DNA of 64,000 nucleotides, from contig OZ023273.1 in assembly GCA_964007475.1 (NCBI GenBank), forward strand, positions 100,544,533-100,608,532, in the 5' to 3' direction. The stretch is from Hybos culiciformis (Eukaryota > Arthropoda > Insecta > Diptera > Hybotidae). The notes beneath the pieces are model-generated. The model had not been told where the DNA came from. It did no database searches and worked only from the letters and a program-made list of their open reading frames with translations. Both the position numbers and the translations under genes were made by a program. Shown here piece by piece: positions 33,611 through 44,837 of the stretch (positions are counted from its first letter, which is position 1; each line of letters opens with the position of its first letter).

Positions 33611-34863
33611 TCAACTCCTCCTGAATCAAATTCTAGAACAACCATGAAAGGCTATTTCGAAGTTTCCATACTCAAAAATGCTTAATTTCAAAGTAACCAA
33701 AAAGTAACGGTAAAACTTCAAAAAACCAATATGGCGGCAAACTTGCTGAACAAACATAATTTCTAATACCACTTTCTATCACTTTCAAGAATAAAAATCC
33801 AATATTTGCAAAAAAAACGCGTTGTTGTCAGGTTGCTATACATATGAAAATGAAATGTAATGTAAATATTTATTATATTGTTGTTAAAAAAAAATTAACT
33901 AAAAATAAAAATATTTGATTAAAAACGTCTTTAATAAAAGTAGTTCACAACTTACTGTTATAACGAAATTAATTCGAATTTCGAATGAACAAAATGAAAA
34001 TGCTCTATAATTCCAGTCTTCAGGATAGAGCCTCTACATCATGACATACGAAAAACTGATGTAAATGTAAACAATACATTTCTTTCAAAGACGTCTTGAA
34101 TACCTTTAAAAATCTTTAATTGGATACGACCTACATTTTAATTTATTTATTTACAAAAGATAAAGTGGTTGGTATGGTGTGGTTCGTTTGATTAAAGAAG
34201 TTGGTTTGAAAGTATTATGAATTCGAAAAAATAAATGATTTAGTTAATATAAAATTTTTTTGGTTTATTTAAAGATTAAATTCTAAAATAATTTTAAATA
34301 AATTTGTATAAGTTTCAAAAAGATTGTTTATTAATAAAGTTGCAATTGCAACATATTGAAACAATAGAACATTGTTATATAAGAGTTAGTTTATGTAAAA
34401 TAAAGTATAAACAAAAACGAACTTCAGTTTGAATTTTAATTTCTATAGAATATTTTTTATTGGTGAAGAATATGTTATGATTATTATTAGGAGGGGGGAT
34501 TGAAGAAGATTATGAGTTCAAAAAAACTCAATAGTTTAGTCATATTTGGAAGAAAAATGACTAGAGAGAGATGGGGTACGTAGAGGCTTAAGAAAAAGCT
34601 ATACCCGCCAAATTTATCTGGTGCCGAGTCCACTGTCTAACATCCATTTTCAAAGGCCTGGTTTAAGCTCGCCGAGTGGGTAAGTTCCAGGTCCATAACA
34701 AATATTATCGGATGTCATTTCAGAAAAAAAATTCAAAGACTTGGGAAGGTAAAAATGCTGGTAAGTTTCACTTAATTACCACCATTTTAAAAAATTTCGT
34801 TCATATCGCGAGTGCACGAATTCGCATATCTAACAATGTAGTTGCTGTTCAATTCATTTGTAT
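33611..34863 (+). repeat. Unique stretch, then array block
   Basis: 33611-33957 shows no feature I can name. 33958-34863 matches 22120-22990 and 49070-49955, ending at TTTGTATCTAT, where the Gypsy element has inserted. The 90-codon ORF starting at 34676 is open here only and continues into the LTR, so I treat it as chance. Confidence 0.6.
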
Positions 34864-34867
34864 CTAT

Positions 34868-35060
34868 TGTAGTGCGCTCTTTGAGTGGGTCACTCACTCT
34901 CTCTCTCATTCATTATATATAAACCTAGTATTAAGTTTAAGTAAGTAGAGTATGATCTGATTAGTCAACTGTTAAACAACACAATATTAAATAAGAATAA
35001 ATTCAATAGATTAAAAGTGTATGTGTGTTTTTTCTTTTACATGCCTGACTTGGCATGACA
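34868..35060 (+). repeat. Gypsy 5' LTR
   Basis: TGTAGTGCGC...GGCATGACA. A CATTATATATAAACC TATA-type promoter lies near 34907-34922 and AATAAATTC downstream at about 35000 gives a possible poly-A signal. Followed directly by the primer-binding site. Confidence 0.92.
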
Positions 35061-35073
35061 TGGCGACCGTGAC
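35061..35073 (+). promoter_or_regulatory. Primer-binding site, tRNA-Arg
   Basis: TGGCGACCGTGAC is complementary to the 3' end (with CCA) of an arginine tRNA of the kind ending GTCACGGTCGCCA. It starts at the first base after the LTR. The mdg1/412 group uses tRNA-Arg, which supports the placement. Confidence 0.85.
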
Positions 35074-36373
35074 AAATCACAGGTTAAATTAAAAAAAAAA
35101 AAAGGTGAAAAAAAATTTTCGAATTAATTTTGGAAAAAGTTAAAGTAAAAGTTTAATGGAAAAATTTAAAAACAAAAAAAAAAATAAAAAAAATATAAAA
35201 AGAAAAAAAAAAAGAAACAAAAAAAAAAAAAATGTTTTAAAAAAAAAAATAAGAAAAAAAATATTTTAGTAAAAAAAAAAAAAAGGGAAAAAATTGAAAT
35301 GAAAATTTGGATTAATTTTGAAAATTTAATTTTAAACGAAAAAGAAAAAAAATAATAAAAACTGTAAAAGAAATTTTCATCTTGGATCTAAAAAAAAAAA
35401 GAAAAAAAAAGAGAAAATTGGAAAAATATTAAGTGTGGAAAATTATCGGATGGAGAAAAAAAAAAAAATTGAAAAAAAATACTAAAAATTAAAATGGCGC
35501 AAATTTAAATTCGAAAAAAAAATTTTTTTTTTGAAAGAAATTTAATTAAAAGAAAAAAAAAAAAAAAACCTATTCATTTGGAAGACAAAAAAAAGGCGAT
35601 AGTAATTACAATTGAAAGAAAAAAAAAAAAAAAAAAAACCAAACACACACACATGTATACAAATACTTTCAAATAGAAAATGAAATGAAATGACTATTGA
35701 AAAAATATTAAGAAATGAAATAAAAAAAAAAATGAAATGACTAGTAGTGAAAAATTTTACGAAATGAAATGAAACTAAATAAAAAAAAAAAAAAAGAAAC
35801 AAAACATCAATTTTTTTTTGACAATAATGAAAAAAAAAAAAAAGTAAACAAAAAAAAAATAATATGAAATGAAAAAAAAAATTTTTTTTTTTCTTAATGG
35901 TGGAAAAATAAATAGTAATTGAACAAAAAATTATAAAATGTTTTAATTATTTAAACAAAAAAAAAAAAAAAAAGAAAAAAAAGAGAAATATACTTGCAAA
36001 ATAAAATCAACAACAAGTACTTCACTAAATTAATAATTTTTTTTATATACAAATAAATTTTTAAATATATTTTTAATAAATTTTAATTTAAATAAAATAA
36101 AACAATGTAGATTCAAATTGTTACATAAACAATTTCTAAATTTTTTAAATTGAAGTAAATAATTTTCCAATTTTTCAATTTTAATTTCTAAATCAAAACT
36201 TTTTAAATTTTAATAATTGGATGTTGGATGTACACTGTTTCAAATAATTTTTATATAAAAAATTATACTATATTATTTAATAAATATTAAAAACTACATA
36301 ATTTAACATAATTTACTTTAAACTGATTATTATACATAAATATTTTACAAATAAATTTCGTAAAATTTTTTTT
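35074..36373 (+). other. Gypsy A-rich untranslated leader
   Basis: About 1.3 kb between the primer site and gag, strikingly purine-rich on the plus strand (35090-36000 is mostly A with sparse G), then AT-rich. No ORF on the plus strand; minus-strand Phe-rich frames are the complement of the A-runs. The homopolymers make this the least reliable stretch of the assembly. Confidence 0.75.
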
Positions 36374-37646
36374 ATGGATGAAGCTTGCAACGAAATTCTA
36401 ACAGCTAAAGATAATTTTCGTAAAGCTTACAAACGCATTCAGAAAAACCTTAAACCAAAAAATTTAGAAACATTAAAAGCAATTAAATATTGAAGAAACA
36501 TATAACATCTACGTAAATACAGTTCTTCAAGCTTGTATTACATTTGAAGAACAACATCATCAAATTTTAGCTAAAGATCGTCAGTATTGTTACGATAAGT
36601 TACAAGAGAGCTTCAAACTATTAAAGTGCGCAGATCTAATTCCAAAAGATATTCTATTACCGATCAAAATAAATCAAATCGAAAAAGAAAATATAATAGA
36701 ATCAGATAGTTCTGAAGAAAACTTTGACGATACTGTGACGATGGCTCTTTCTACTCCTGAATTTTTACGTATAGCTAGTTCACAAATAAATAGAAATTAT
36801 AGTGGTGATTCCCTATCACTTAAATCTTTTATCGAATCAATAAATTTGTTAGACACACTAGCAGAGACACAAGACTTAAAAAATTTATTAGCTCGATTTA
36901 TTTTATCAAAGCTTGACGGAACAGCTCGCGAAGCTATAGCCGATGATTCTAATACGGTTGTACTTATTAAACAAGATCTTAATAATTCGATTAAACTTAT
37001 AGATTAAAATTATAGAAGGAAAAATAAAAGCTTTGAGAACGGATAAGAACACTTAACAAAATTTTTCAGAAAAAGTTAACGAATTAGCTGAAGCTTTTCG
37101 TCGTTCACTTGTGTTAGAAGGTATTCCAACACAAAAAGCTAAAGAAATTTGTATCGAAAAAACAGTCGAAATGTGCAGAAATAATGCAAGATCTGATCTG
37201 ACCAAAGCTGTTTTGTCATCAACCCAATTCCAAGACCTTAAAGAAAATTTTTAATAGAAATAGATTTACAATCGCAAGAAAAACAGGTTCTGTCATTCAG
37301 AACAAACAATAATAATAATTCACTTAGAAATTCTTATGGAAATCGTTCCAATAACAATTTTCGTTTAATTATAATAGGGGAAATTTTAGACACCAAAATC
37401 AACAATTTGTAAATAATAATTTTCAAAACAATAATCGTAATAATTGGAACAATAATCGAGGTAATTTTAATAATAATCGAGGTAACTTTAAAATAATAAT
37501 CGTGGGAACTTTAATAATAATCGTGGTAATAGAAGAAACATAAATAGAAATTTTAACCAAAATAATTATGTACGATATGCGGGAAACGACCAGGCCCCCC
37601 AAAACGGCCAGGGGGAACAAGATCAAATGCGTTTGCATCAAAATTA
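36374..37646 (+). pseudogene. Gypsy gag, frameshifted
   Basis: An ATG at 36374 opens a frame (EACNEILTAKDNF) that is lost within 40 codons. The capsid region is clearest in 36735-37007: ALSTPEFLRIASSQINR, SGDSLSLKSFIESI and LSKLDGTAREAI, the pattern of mdg1/412 Gag. The end is Asn-rich (repeated NNN/RGNF). I do not see a CCHC knuckle. At least four frame changes. Confidence 0.78.
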
Positions 37647-38555
37647 AATAATAACGATAATTTTAATACACATTACATTTATGCTATTTCACAATCTGAT
37701 ATTAACTCAGATTCAAATTCGAATAAAACAAAAATTTTTTATAATTCTAATTTAAGACCAAATGCAAACCGAAACACAAATTATTCAAACGAAAATAAAA
37801 ATTGTCCTAATTATTATCCAAATGTAAATACAAAATCTAAATTAAGTACAAAAAATGTCTTTAACGTAAATCCAAATTTCTCTGATTTCATTATTTTAAA
37901 TTCTAAATTAAATTTTCAAGGCTCAACATTTTTAGTCGATACTCAAGCAGATATTTCGCTAATAAAAATTTCATCAATCGATTCAAATTTTAACTTAAAA
38001 AATAATTTTAATTCTAACAATATTATAAGCATTTTGGGAATTACGCAAAATTCTATAAAAAGTTTAGGTACAATCAACGTCAACTTTCATTTTAAACATC
38101 AAATTCTATCTTGTTTACTACATGTAGTTCCAGACGAATTTTATATTCCTTCGGATGGTATTTTAGGCAAAGACTTTCTCAAATTTTATAAGTGTCAAAT
38201 AAATTATGATTCTATGCAATTAACACTTAACAATAATTCTTATTCTTTTTCAATTCCAATTTTAGAAAACCCTAGTGAAAATTCAATTGTTTTACCTTCT
38301 AGATGTGAAGTCATTCGTACTTTTATTCTTCCAAATGATTGTGTAGTGCTTGATCAAGAAATCGCACCTGATATTTTCATTCCACGTACGATAGTTTCTT
38401 CAAAAACTCCTTTAATTAAAGTTTTAAATTTATCAGATAAAATTCGAATAATTCCTAAAAACACTTCACTTAAATCAGAACCTCTTTCAAATTTTAACAT
38501 CCTTAGAATTGACACAAATAAAAATAAAATAGAACAAAAGAATTGCTTCAAATAA
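37647..38555 (+). pseudogene. Gypsy protease region
   Basis: Asn- and Ser-rich linker, then FLVDTQADISLIK with the protease triad at 37938-37946, where the usual D-T/S-G is D-T-Q. ILGKDFLKFYKCQINY (about 38160) is the conserved C-terminal protease block (I-G-x-D). The frame is open to 38555 with a frameshift of one base at the overlap with the RT frame at 38543. Confidence 0.8.
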
Positions 38556-39511
38556 TATCTAAAAATACCAAACCGCAATACCAAGAAAAATTATTAAATT
38601 TATGTGAACAATATAGTAACATTTTCCATATGAAAGATGATAAAATGACAACAAACAATTTCTATACACAAAATTTAAGAATAGATAACAATACACCGGT
38701 ATATGTGAAGAATTATAGACTTCCATATTCCCAAAAACAGGAAATCGACGATCAAGTCAATAAATTATTAAAAAATGATCTTATTGAACCAAGCCAATCT
38801 AATTTTAACAGCCCTATCATTTTAGTGCCTAAGAAAGGTTCAGATAAAAAATGGAGATTATGCATAGATTACCGTCTCGTAAATAAAAAACTAATTGCAG
38901 ATAAATATCCACTGCCAAGAATAGAAGACATATTAGACAATTTAGGAAGATCAAAATTTTTTACTGTACTCGACCTTTACTCGGGATTTCATCAAGTTCC
39001 ACTTAATGAAAACTCGCGAGATATAACATCTTTTAGCACAGACAAAGGTTCGTTTAGATGGAAAGTTCTTCCATTCGGTTTAAATGTATCACCTAACTCA
39101 TTTTCTAGAATGATGGCATTAGCTTTCTCCGGTCTTACACCGTTACAATGTTTTCTATACATCGACGATATCATATGTATTGGCTGTTCAGTCGAACATC
39201 ACCTTAAAAATTTTAAATCTATTTTGGAAGTTTGTAAAAAATTTAACCTTAAACTAAATCCTGAAAAATGTCTATTTTTTAAAAATGAAGTCACATACCT
39301 AGGACATAAATGTACTGATCGAGGTATATACCCAGATAGTAGCAAAATAGATACAGTTAGAAATTATCCTGTACCAAAAGATAAAGACGCTACCAAACGA
39401 TTTGTTGCATTTATGAACTATTATCGTAAGTTCATACCAAATTTCGCATCCGTAGCAAAACCATTAAATAACATGACTAGACTTAAAGTAAATTTTTCTT
39501 GGACACAATAG
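38543..39511 (+). pseudogene. Gypsy reverse transcriptase
   Basis: 322 continuous codons: NYRLPYSQ, LIEPSQSNFNSPIILV, WRLCIDYRLVN, LPRIEDILD, FTVLDLYSGFHQVPL (catalytic Asp), LPFGLNVSP, YIDD at 39158-39169 and VTYLGHK. It ends at TAG 39509-39511 in a spot where the family normally continues (W-x-x-x-CQKSFE), so this is probably a nonsense mutation rather than the natural end. Confidence 0.93.
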
Positions 39512-40273
39512 TGTCAAAAATCTTTTGAAATTTTAAAAAATTGTTTAATAAATCCACCAATCTTAAATTATCCAAATTTCTCAAAACCTTTTATCATTAC
39601 TGTTGACGCTTCTAACTTGGGAATAGGATCCACCCTAAGTCAGGAGATCAATGGCAACGATTTACCAATTTCATATTCTTCACGTAGTATTACAAAAGGT
39701 GAAATGAATAAATCAACAATAGAGAAAGAATTAGCTGCAATACTCTTCGCAATTTTACACTATAGACCTTACATTTACGGAACAAAATTTACAATTAGAT
39801 CTGATCATAAACCCTTAATTTATTTATTTTCTTTAAAAAACCCATCTTCAAAATTAACTAGAATGCGCTTAGATATAGAAGAATATAATTTTACAGTAGA
39901 ATATATTAAAGGAAAATGTAATGTAGTGGCAGATGCCCTATCTCGTATTTCAATAGACGAACTTAAAGATTTACAAAATAACGAAAATAAAGTATATGTT
40001 ACGACAAGATCAATGTCAAATAAAAAATCAACAAATAATAATTTCAACAAAAGTAGCAACAGTCCAAATAGAGAAAAAATTTTAAATAAAAATGAGAAAA
40101 TTGTTATTTATGAGGATAAATTTAACTATAAAATACCTCAGTTAATCTTCAACTCAGTAGATAGTTGTAAAGTATATAAAAAACGTAAATTAGTATATAC
40201 AAATGACATTTCAAATATTTACCAGACATTAGAGCCTGGATGCAATAAAATTTTGAAAAGGAAACAATTCTAG
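39512..40273 (+). pseudogene. Gypsy RNase H
   Basis: Continues in frame after the stop. VDASNLGIGSTL (first Asp), EKELAAI (Glu), IRSDHKPL (Asp) and VADALSRI (Asp) give the RNase H active site. A Asn/Lys-rich tether follows. Open from 39617 to 40273. Confidence 0.9.
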
Positions 40274-41495
40274 CATTGTTTCTTGCCCAGTTAGATAAAA
40301 ATTTAATTAAAAGCAATATAAACAAAATTCGAATAAATAAAGAGGATAGCATTTTTAAATTAATTACAATAAAAGATTTTATTAAAGTTGCAAATAAAAA
40401 GATAAAAGAATTAGAAATCGCGATAGTTTCACGTCCATACCCATTATTAGTACTGGGGAAAAACAAAAACTTTAGATCGTTATCATAAAGACCCTATATT
40501 TGGCGGACACGCAGGTCAAAAAAGGTTATATGCAAAATTGAGGTCATGTTTTTATTGGAAAGGCATGAAAAAAGACGTGGCAACCTATGTAAGAAGTTGC
40601 AAAGATTGTCAAAGAAATAAAGCTAAAATTAGAAACATCGAACCGCTTCAAATTACAAAAACACCTAATAAAGCGTTCGATACCTTAATTATTGATACGA
40701 TAGGCCCGTTACAAAAATCCATTAATGAAAACCAATATGCAGTCACTTTAATGTGTGACTTAAGTAAATATTTAATTACGATACCAGTAGCCAATAAGGA
40801 AGCTACTTTCGAGCACAAGCTATTTTTGAACATTTTGTTCTATTATACGGCCCAATGAGGAAAATCATTACTGATTGCGGTACAGAGTATGCCAATAGTG
40901 TAATAGATGAATTATTTAAATTATTAAATATTGAACATAGTTTTTCGACACCTTACCATCACGAAACAGTTGGAACTGTAGAAAGGAACCATCGTGTTCT
41001 TAATGAATACCTTAGATCGTATATTAATGAACATCATGATAATTGGGATGAATATTTGAAATACTTACGTATAATTATAATATTACCCCTAATTCAAATT
41101 TTAACTTCACATATTCTCCATATGAGCTAATATTTGGTAAACAACCAAATTCGCATAATTTCTTATTAGATAACCAAGTAGATCCTGTTTATAACTTTGA
41201 TAGTTACGCTAAACACGTAAAATTTAAATTACAAAATTCAAACAAAATCATCAAAAAATTATTAGAAAATGGAAAATTAAGAAATAAGTCGACATATGAT
41301 AAGAAATCGACAGATAATCAGTTCAAAGTGAATGATAAAATTCTTCTAAGAGAAGAAAATAGAAAAAAATTAGATAAACTATATTCTGGCCCCTACACAA
41401 TTATAAAAATAGATGGTTTAAATATAACTTTTATTAATAATAAAAATAAACCTATTAGGGTGCATAAAAACAGAATAATTAAATATAAGGATTAA
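40274..41495 (+). pseudogene. Gypsy integrase, three frames
   Basis: 40276-40488 is the N-terminal extension. The frame then shifts to a GGHAGQKR-H...C-x2-C zinc domain (about 40505-40615). IIDTIGP, ITDCGTEYAN and VERNHRVLNEYL hold the D, D and E catalytic residues, the middle one reading TDCGTE. Frame changes fall near 40490, 40850 and 41080. The C-terminal part (LYSGPYTI, VHKNRIIKYKD) ends at TAA 41493-41495. Confidence 0.88.
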
Positions 41496-41889
41496 ATAAA
41501 AATGTAATGAATTACAAAATAAAATAAATAAGTTATGTATTTTTAGTTTTCTAGTTTAAAAAAAAAAAAAAATTTGGTACCAAATCAAATCGAAATTAAG
41601 TTAATTTTTGCAAATAGAAAATAAGTTTAAAAAATTACTGTTATAATAATAAATTAAATAATACTTATACATTTAATTATATTATAAAATTTTTCAATAA
41701 TTGAATTTCACAATATTATTGAAAAATTTTAAAATTTCATAAATTTAAATCTATTAAACTAACTAATAATAAAAATTTTACTTTATTTTTATTATATATA
41801 TAAATTTTTAATATATTACTTTGGTTAATTAAACTTACTTTTAGTCAAGTAAACTTTCAAAGTAAGTTTAATTTCCTAAAGGAGGGAGG
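41496..41889 (+). other. Gypsy 3' non-coding region and polypurine tract
   Basis: About 390 bp of AT-rich sequence with no ORF. Its last bases, AAAGGAGGGAGG (41878-41889), are the polypurine primer next to the 3' LTR. Confidence 0.8.
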
Positions 41890-42083
41890 TGTAGTGCGCT
41901 CTTTGAGTGGGTCACTCACTCTCTCTCTCTCATTCATTATATATAAACCTAGTATTAAGTTTAAGTAAGTAGAGTATGATCTGATCAGTCAACTGTTAAC
42001 AACACAATATTAAATAAGAATAAATTCAATAGATTAAAAGTGTATGTGTGTTTTTTCTTTTACATGCCTGACTTGGCATGACA
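41890..42083 (+). repeat. Gypsy 3' LTR
   Basis: Same as the 5' LTR except for an extra CT in the CTCTCT run, ATCAGTC for ATTAGTC, and one A fewer in TGTTAACAAC. It ends GGCATGACA, then the CTAT duplication and the rest of the mini-me-like element. Confidence 0.92.
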
Positions 42084-42640
42084 CTATCTATATATATAAA
42101 AGCGAAGTTGTCTCTTTGTCTCTTTGTCTGTTTGTTGTTTGTATGTTCCGAATAGGATCCTAAGCCGCACAACCGATCGTTTTCAAACTTACACCATGTC
42201 TTTGTGTCAGGTCGGGTGTCGTTATACGCTATTTTAAAATTTGATTGGCCCCGACTCAGGGACCTCCCCTCGGGACGAACTTTAAAAGTTCGTCCGATTT
42301 CATTCAAATTTGGCATGTTAAAAGAGGAATTGATTACAAACAAATTTCGTTACAAAAAATTTGTTGACCTCCTACCCACAGACCCCCCGGGGGCGGACTT
42401 TAAAAGTTCGTCCGATTTCATTGGTTTGTAAAAAGAAGAACTGATTACACACAAATTTCGTAACAAAAAATTTACACCGTCTCTTTGTCTCGGGGTCGTT
42501 ATAGGTTATTTTAAAATTTGAAAGGCACTCTACCTAGAAACCCCTCCAAAAGTTCTTCCGATTTCATTCATAAAAAGAGGAAATGGATAAAAACACAAAT
42601 TTGGTTTGATTTGCAAACTTTTTTAAGGGAACGATATCAT
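42084..42640 (+). mobile_element. mini-me-like element, copy 2 (right half)
   Basis: Resumes after the Gypsy insertion with CTATCTATATATATAAAAG, then (GTCTCTTT/GTCTGTTT)n. Only about three minisatellite units follow (GACCTCCCCTCGGGA, CCCCCGGGGGCGGACTTT). It has far fewer units than copies 1 and 3. Confidence 0.65.
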
Positions 42641-42699
42641 TCGATTTCATACAATTTAAGTGTGAATAAGTTGAATAAGTAGAAATGATAAATATTTAT

Positions 42700-43540
42700 T
42701 CTTTTTAATATTTTCCCAAATTTATAAAATAACTAGCTCCTATAATTTGTTCATCAATCTGACATCAAAAATTTTACTTAGAACGTGTGTTCCACAACAA
42801 CATGTGTTCGGGTACAGCTAGTAATTTATAAAATTGCATATTTACATGCACTTTGTTGTTATGCATAAAAAATATAAGAAAATTTATACAAATAGACTAG
42901 GTAATACGAGCTATTTTTATTGTATATTTTTATTGGATTGAACACAATTATTTGTAAAGTTGCTTTATAATTTATGGAGATTTCTTATGCATTTCTACTC
43001 GTTCGTGAACAATTAGACGAGTCGCCATTGGCACACGTACATACACATAAGTACGTATGCCTCTCCAAGGTGGTGGTTTCCGATCACTTGGTTTCTCGAT
43101 ATTCTTTCCAACCGGGCAACGAATGGGTTTGAACCAAGAACAAAAGTAGGTTTTTAATTGGTTTTGCATCCACCCGTACAGTGGAAACGACCAGTCTCAT
43201 TACCAGTAGGTGACCTGGTTTTATCCATGTCCAAGGCAAATCCCAAAACCAACATAACTCGGGGTTCTAGCATTCACACCGGAACAGATTCTCTGCCACA
43301 ATGCATCGAGGGTCTTCTATATCCATGATGAGGCCCAGAACGGCTACTGGACAAGCAGACTCAGGAAGACATCGCGACAGCCTGTCTTTGTATTTCCTAC
43401 TTCTACAGTGAATGGCAGAGCCCTGACTTGTAGATTCACTCCAGAAGCAGGATTGACAGCGAAGTTCAAGCTTTGGATTTTTGGATAGACCCAAGAATCC
43501 TCCATCAGTACTGGATGGGTTAGGTTGCCTATTGGCCCGA
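42700..43540 (-). pseudogene. Cysteine-rich ORF remnant, copy B (longest frame)
   Basis: Homologous to 25040-25817 and 52160-52775. The best minus-strand frame runs from 43707 to 43267 (146 codons). Its first 40 codons, including a signal-peptide-like MKYKTFFAVMILSFFFAV, come from the MITE, and its last 80 contain RCQSCFW, RCLPESACPVAVLG, DPRCIVAEN and FRCEC. Relative to A and C an 11-bp deletion (near 43420) changes the frame. Whether the cysteine-rich part ever formed a gene is inference from its conserved content in three copies. Confidence 0.38.
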
Positions 43541-43995
43541 CTGCATGATATAACCGCGAAAAAAAATGAAAGAATCATAACCGCGAAAAATGTTTTATAT
43601 TTCATTTTGTCATAACCGCGAGAAAACAGGGCAATAAACCAACCACCATTCCGACCGCCGCCCTCCACGAAAATATACTGTTTTCGTTGAATTGTGTTTT
43701 GGGTCAATTGTGTTTTCGGTCAATTAACGGTAAGTTGATTTTTAATGATTGAGAATTAAAATTCTAATTTTTGAGTTTCGCGGTTATGACTTAATTTTTT
43801 GTTATACCGTGAAACGATAAAAATCGAATTTTTGATTTGCGCGGTTATAACAAAAAAAATTGTTATAATCGCGAATAACTAAGCATTTTTTTAATTATAA
43901 CAGCGAATGACAAAAAAAAAAATATTTTTTTTGTTACAACCGCGAAACTCATGCAAATTCCAGTTTCGCGGTTATGACAAAAAATTTTCAGATCA
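43541..43995. mobile_element. MITE with CGCGGTTATGA repeats, copy B
   Basis: Same insertion as at 25828-26325. ATATAACCGCGAAAA on the left and several TTTCGCGGTTATGAC on the right. The flanking duplication is eroded (ATTGGCCCGA versus ATTGGATCAC). Confidence 0.65.
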
Positions 43996-44029
43996 CCATT
44001 GGATCACCATTGGTTTGCAAAACATACTC

Positions 44030-44236
44030 GCTTCCAATACCAACTATCGCCGGAGCTATCAGCCTAAGCCAGCGGAGTAAACTCCACTAACTTCGTCTGG
44101 TAGCTCCAGCACCTAAAGAGAAAGAAGAAGAGACTTTTAGCTGTAGCAGCCAGTCTAGGTCAGTGGATACCACTTTAATCCAGGGTAGAGCTGGTTAGTT
44201 TCAGTCTTATATAGGGAAGCAAAGCTATTTGTGTCA
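44030..44236. other. About 205-bp GC-richer insertion unique to unit 2
   Basis: Relative to units 1 and 3, extra DNA with noticeably more G+C interrupts the stretch between TTTGCAAAACA and TTTTGACG. It includes CGGAGCTATCAG near the left and CTGGTAGCTCCAG inside as an inverted pair, and ends near TATATAGGGAAGC. No ORF. It could be a small SINE or MITE; not recognised. Confidence 0.45.
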
Positions 44237-44602
44237 AAACTTTTTGACGGTATGAAACTGGTTTCGAAATTTCACCGTTTGTATATGTTTTTGAAATTAC
44301 AATTTACAAAACAATTCCATATTCCCAAAAAAATTTTTTGGGTGTAGAATTGCATTAGGAATAAAAATAGCAAATAATTTTTTACTAGAATTTTATCAAG
44401 TGCATATAGATTTTTTTATTGTATATGCACGAATTAAAATTAATTGAAAATTTTAAAACCTTAATGCAACGTTGACGGTTATAAATATGTACATATTATT
44501 AACGTGAAATAAGAAACAAATGATAAGCATCCACATAAATAAGCCAGAATTACAATTTTATTTTTAATAGTTTATTTAACTTTGAAGTGTTACATTTTTA
44601 AA

Positions 44603-44837
44603 ATGAATTTTTTTGCATTATTTTCTGTTATTATCATTATTCTGGTTGCAGCAATTGATGCAGCTCCAGTTGATGCAATTGATCCAATTAAAACAATAAT
44701 AGGATTATTAAGAGATTGTCAATGGGTTTGTTATTAAACCAGTATGCGGAACTTATGGGAAAACTTATCGAACTCTTAATTGCCAAAAATTGAAATTTGA
44801 TCCAACTTTATCGATTGCCCATAACGGACCATGTTGA
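44603..44837 (+). pseudogene. Kazal-type inhibitor copy 2, disabled
   Basis: An intact signal peptide (MNFFALFSVIIIILVAAIDA) and a longer spacer lead to DCQWVCY, then TAA. One base out of frame follows PVCGTYGKTYRTLNC and a final PC before TGA. Here GTDG has become GTYG and the expected spacing of cysteines is altered, so this copy has diverged beyond a simple frameshift. The upstream TATA-like CACATAAATAAG and the 3' flank match the other copies. Confidence 0.85.

Larger units (their letters stand above)
34868..42083 (+). mobile_element. Full-length Ty3/Gypsy retrotransposon, mdg1/412-like
   Basis: 7,216 bp with 193- and 194-bp LTRs and a 4-bp target duplication CTAT (34864-34867, 42084-42087), inserted in the CTAT microsatellite of a mini-me-like repeat. 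Primer site complementary to tRNA-Arg, A-rich leader, gag, then protease-RT-RNase H-integrase. The LTRs differ at one substitution and two small indels, so insertion was recent, yet gag and pol are cut by frameshifts and one nonsense codon. No envelope frame follows pol. Confidence 0.93.

Noticed and set aside
35542..35802. Phe-rich minus-strand ORF in the Gypsy leader (and 61017-61316)
   Set aside because: Complement of A-runs; no other content.
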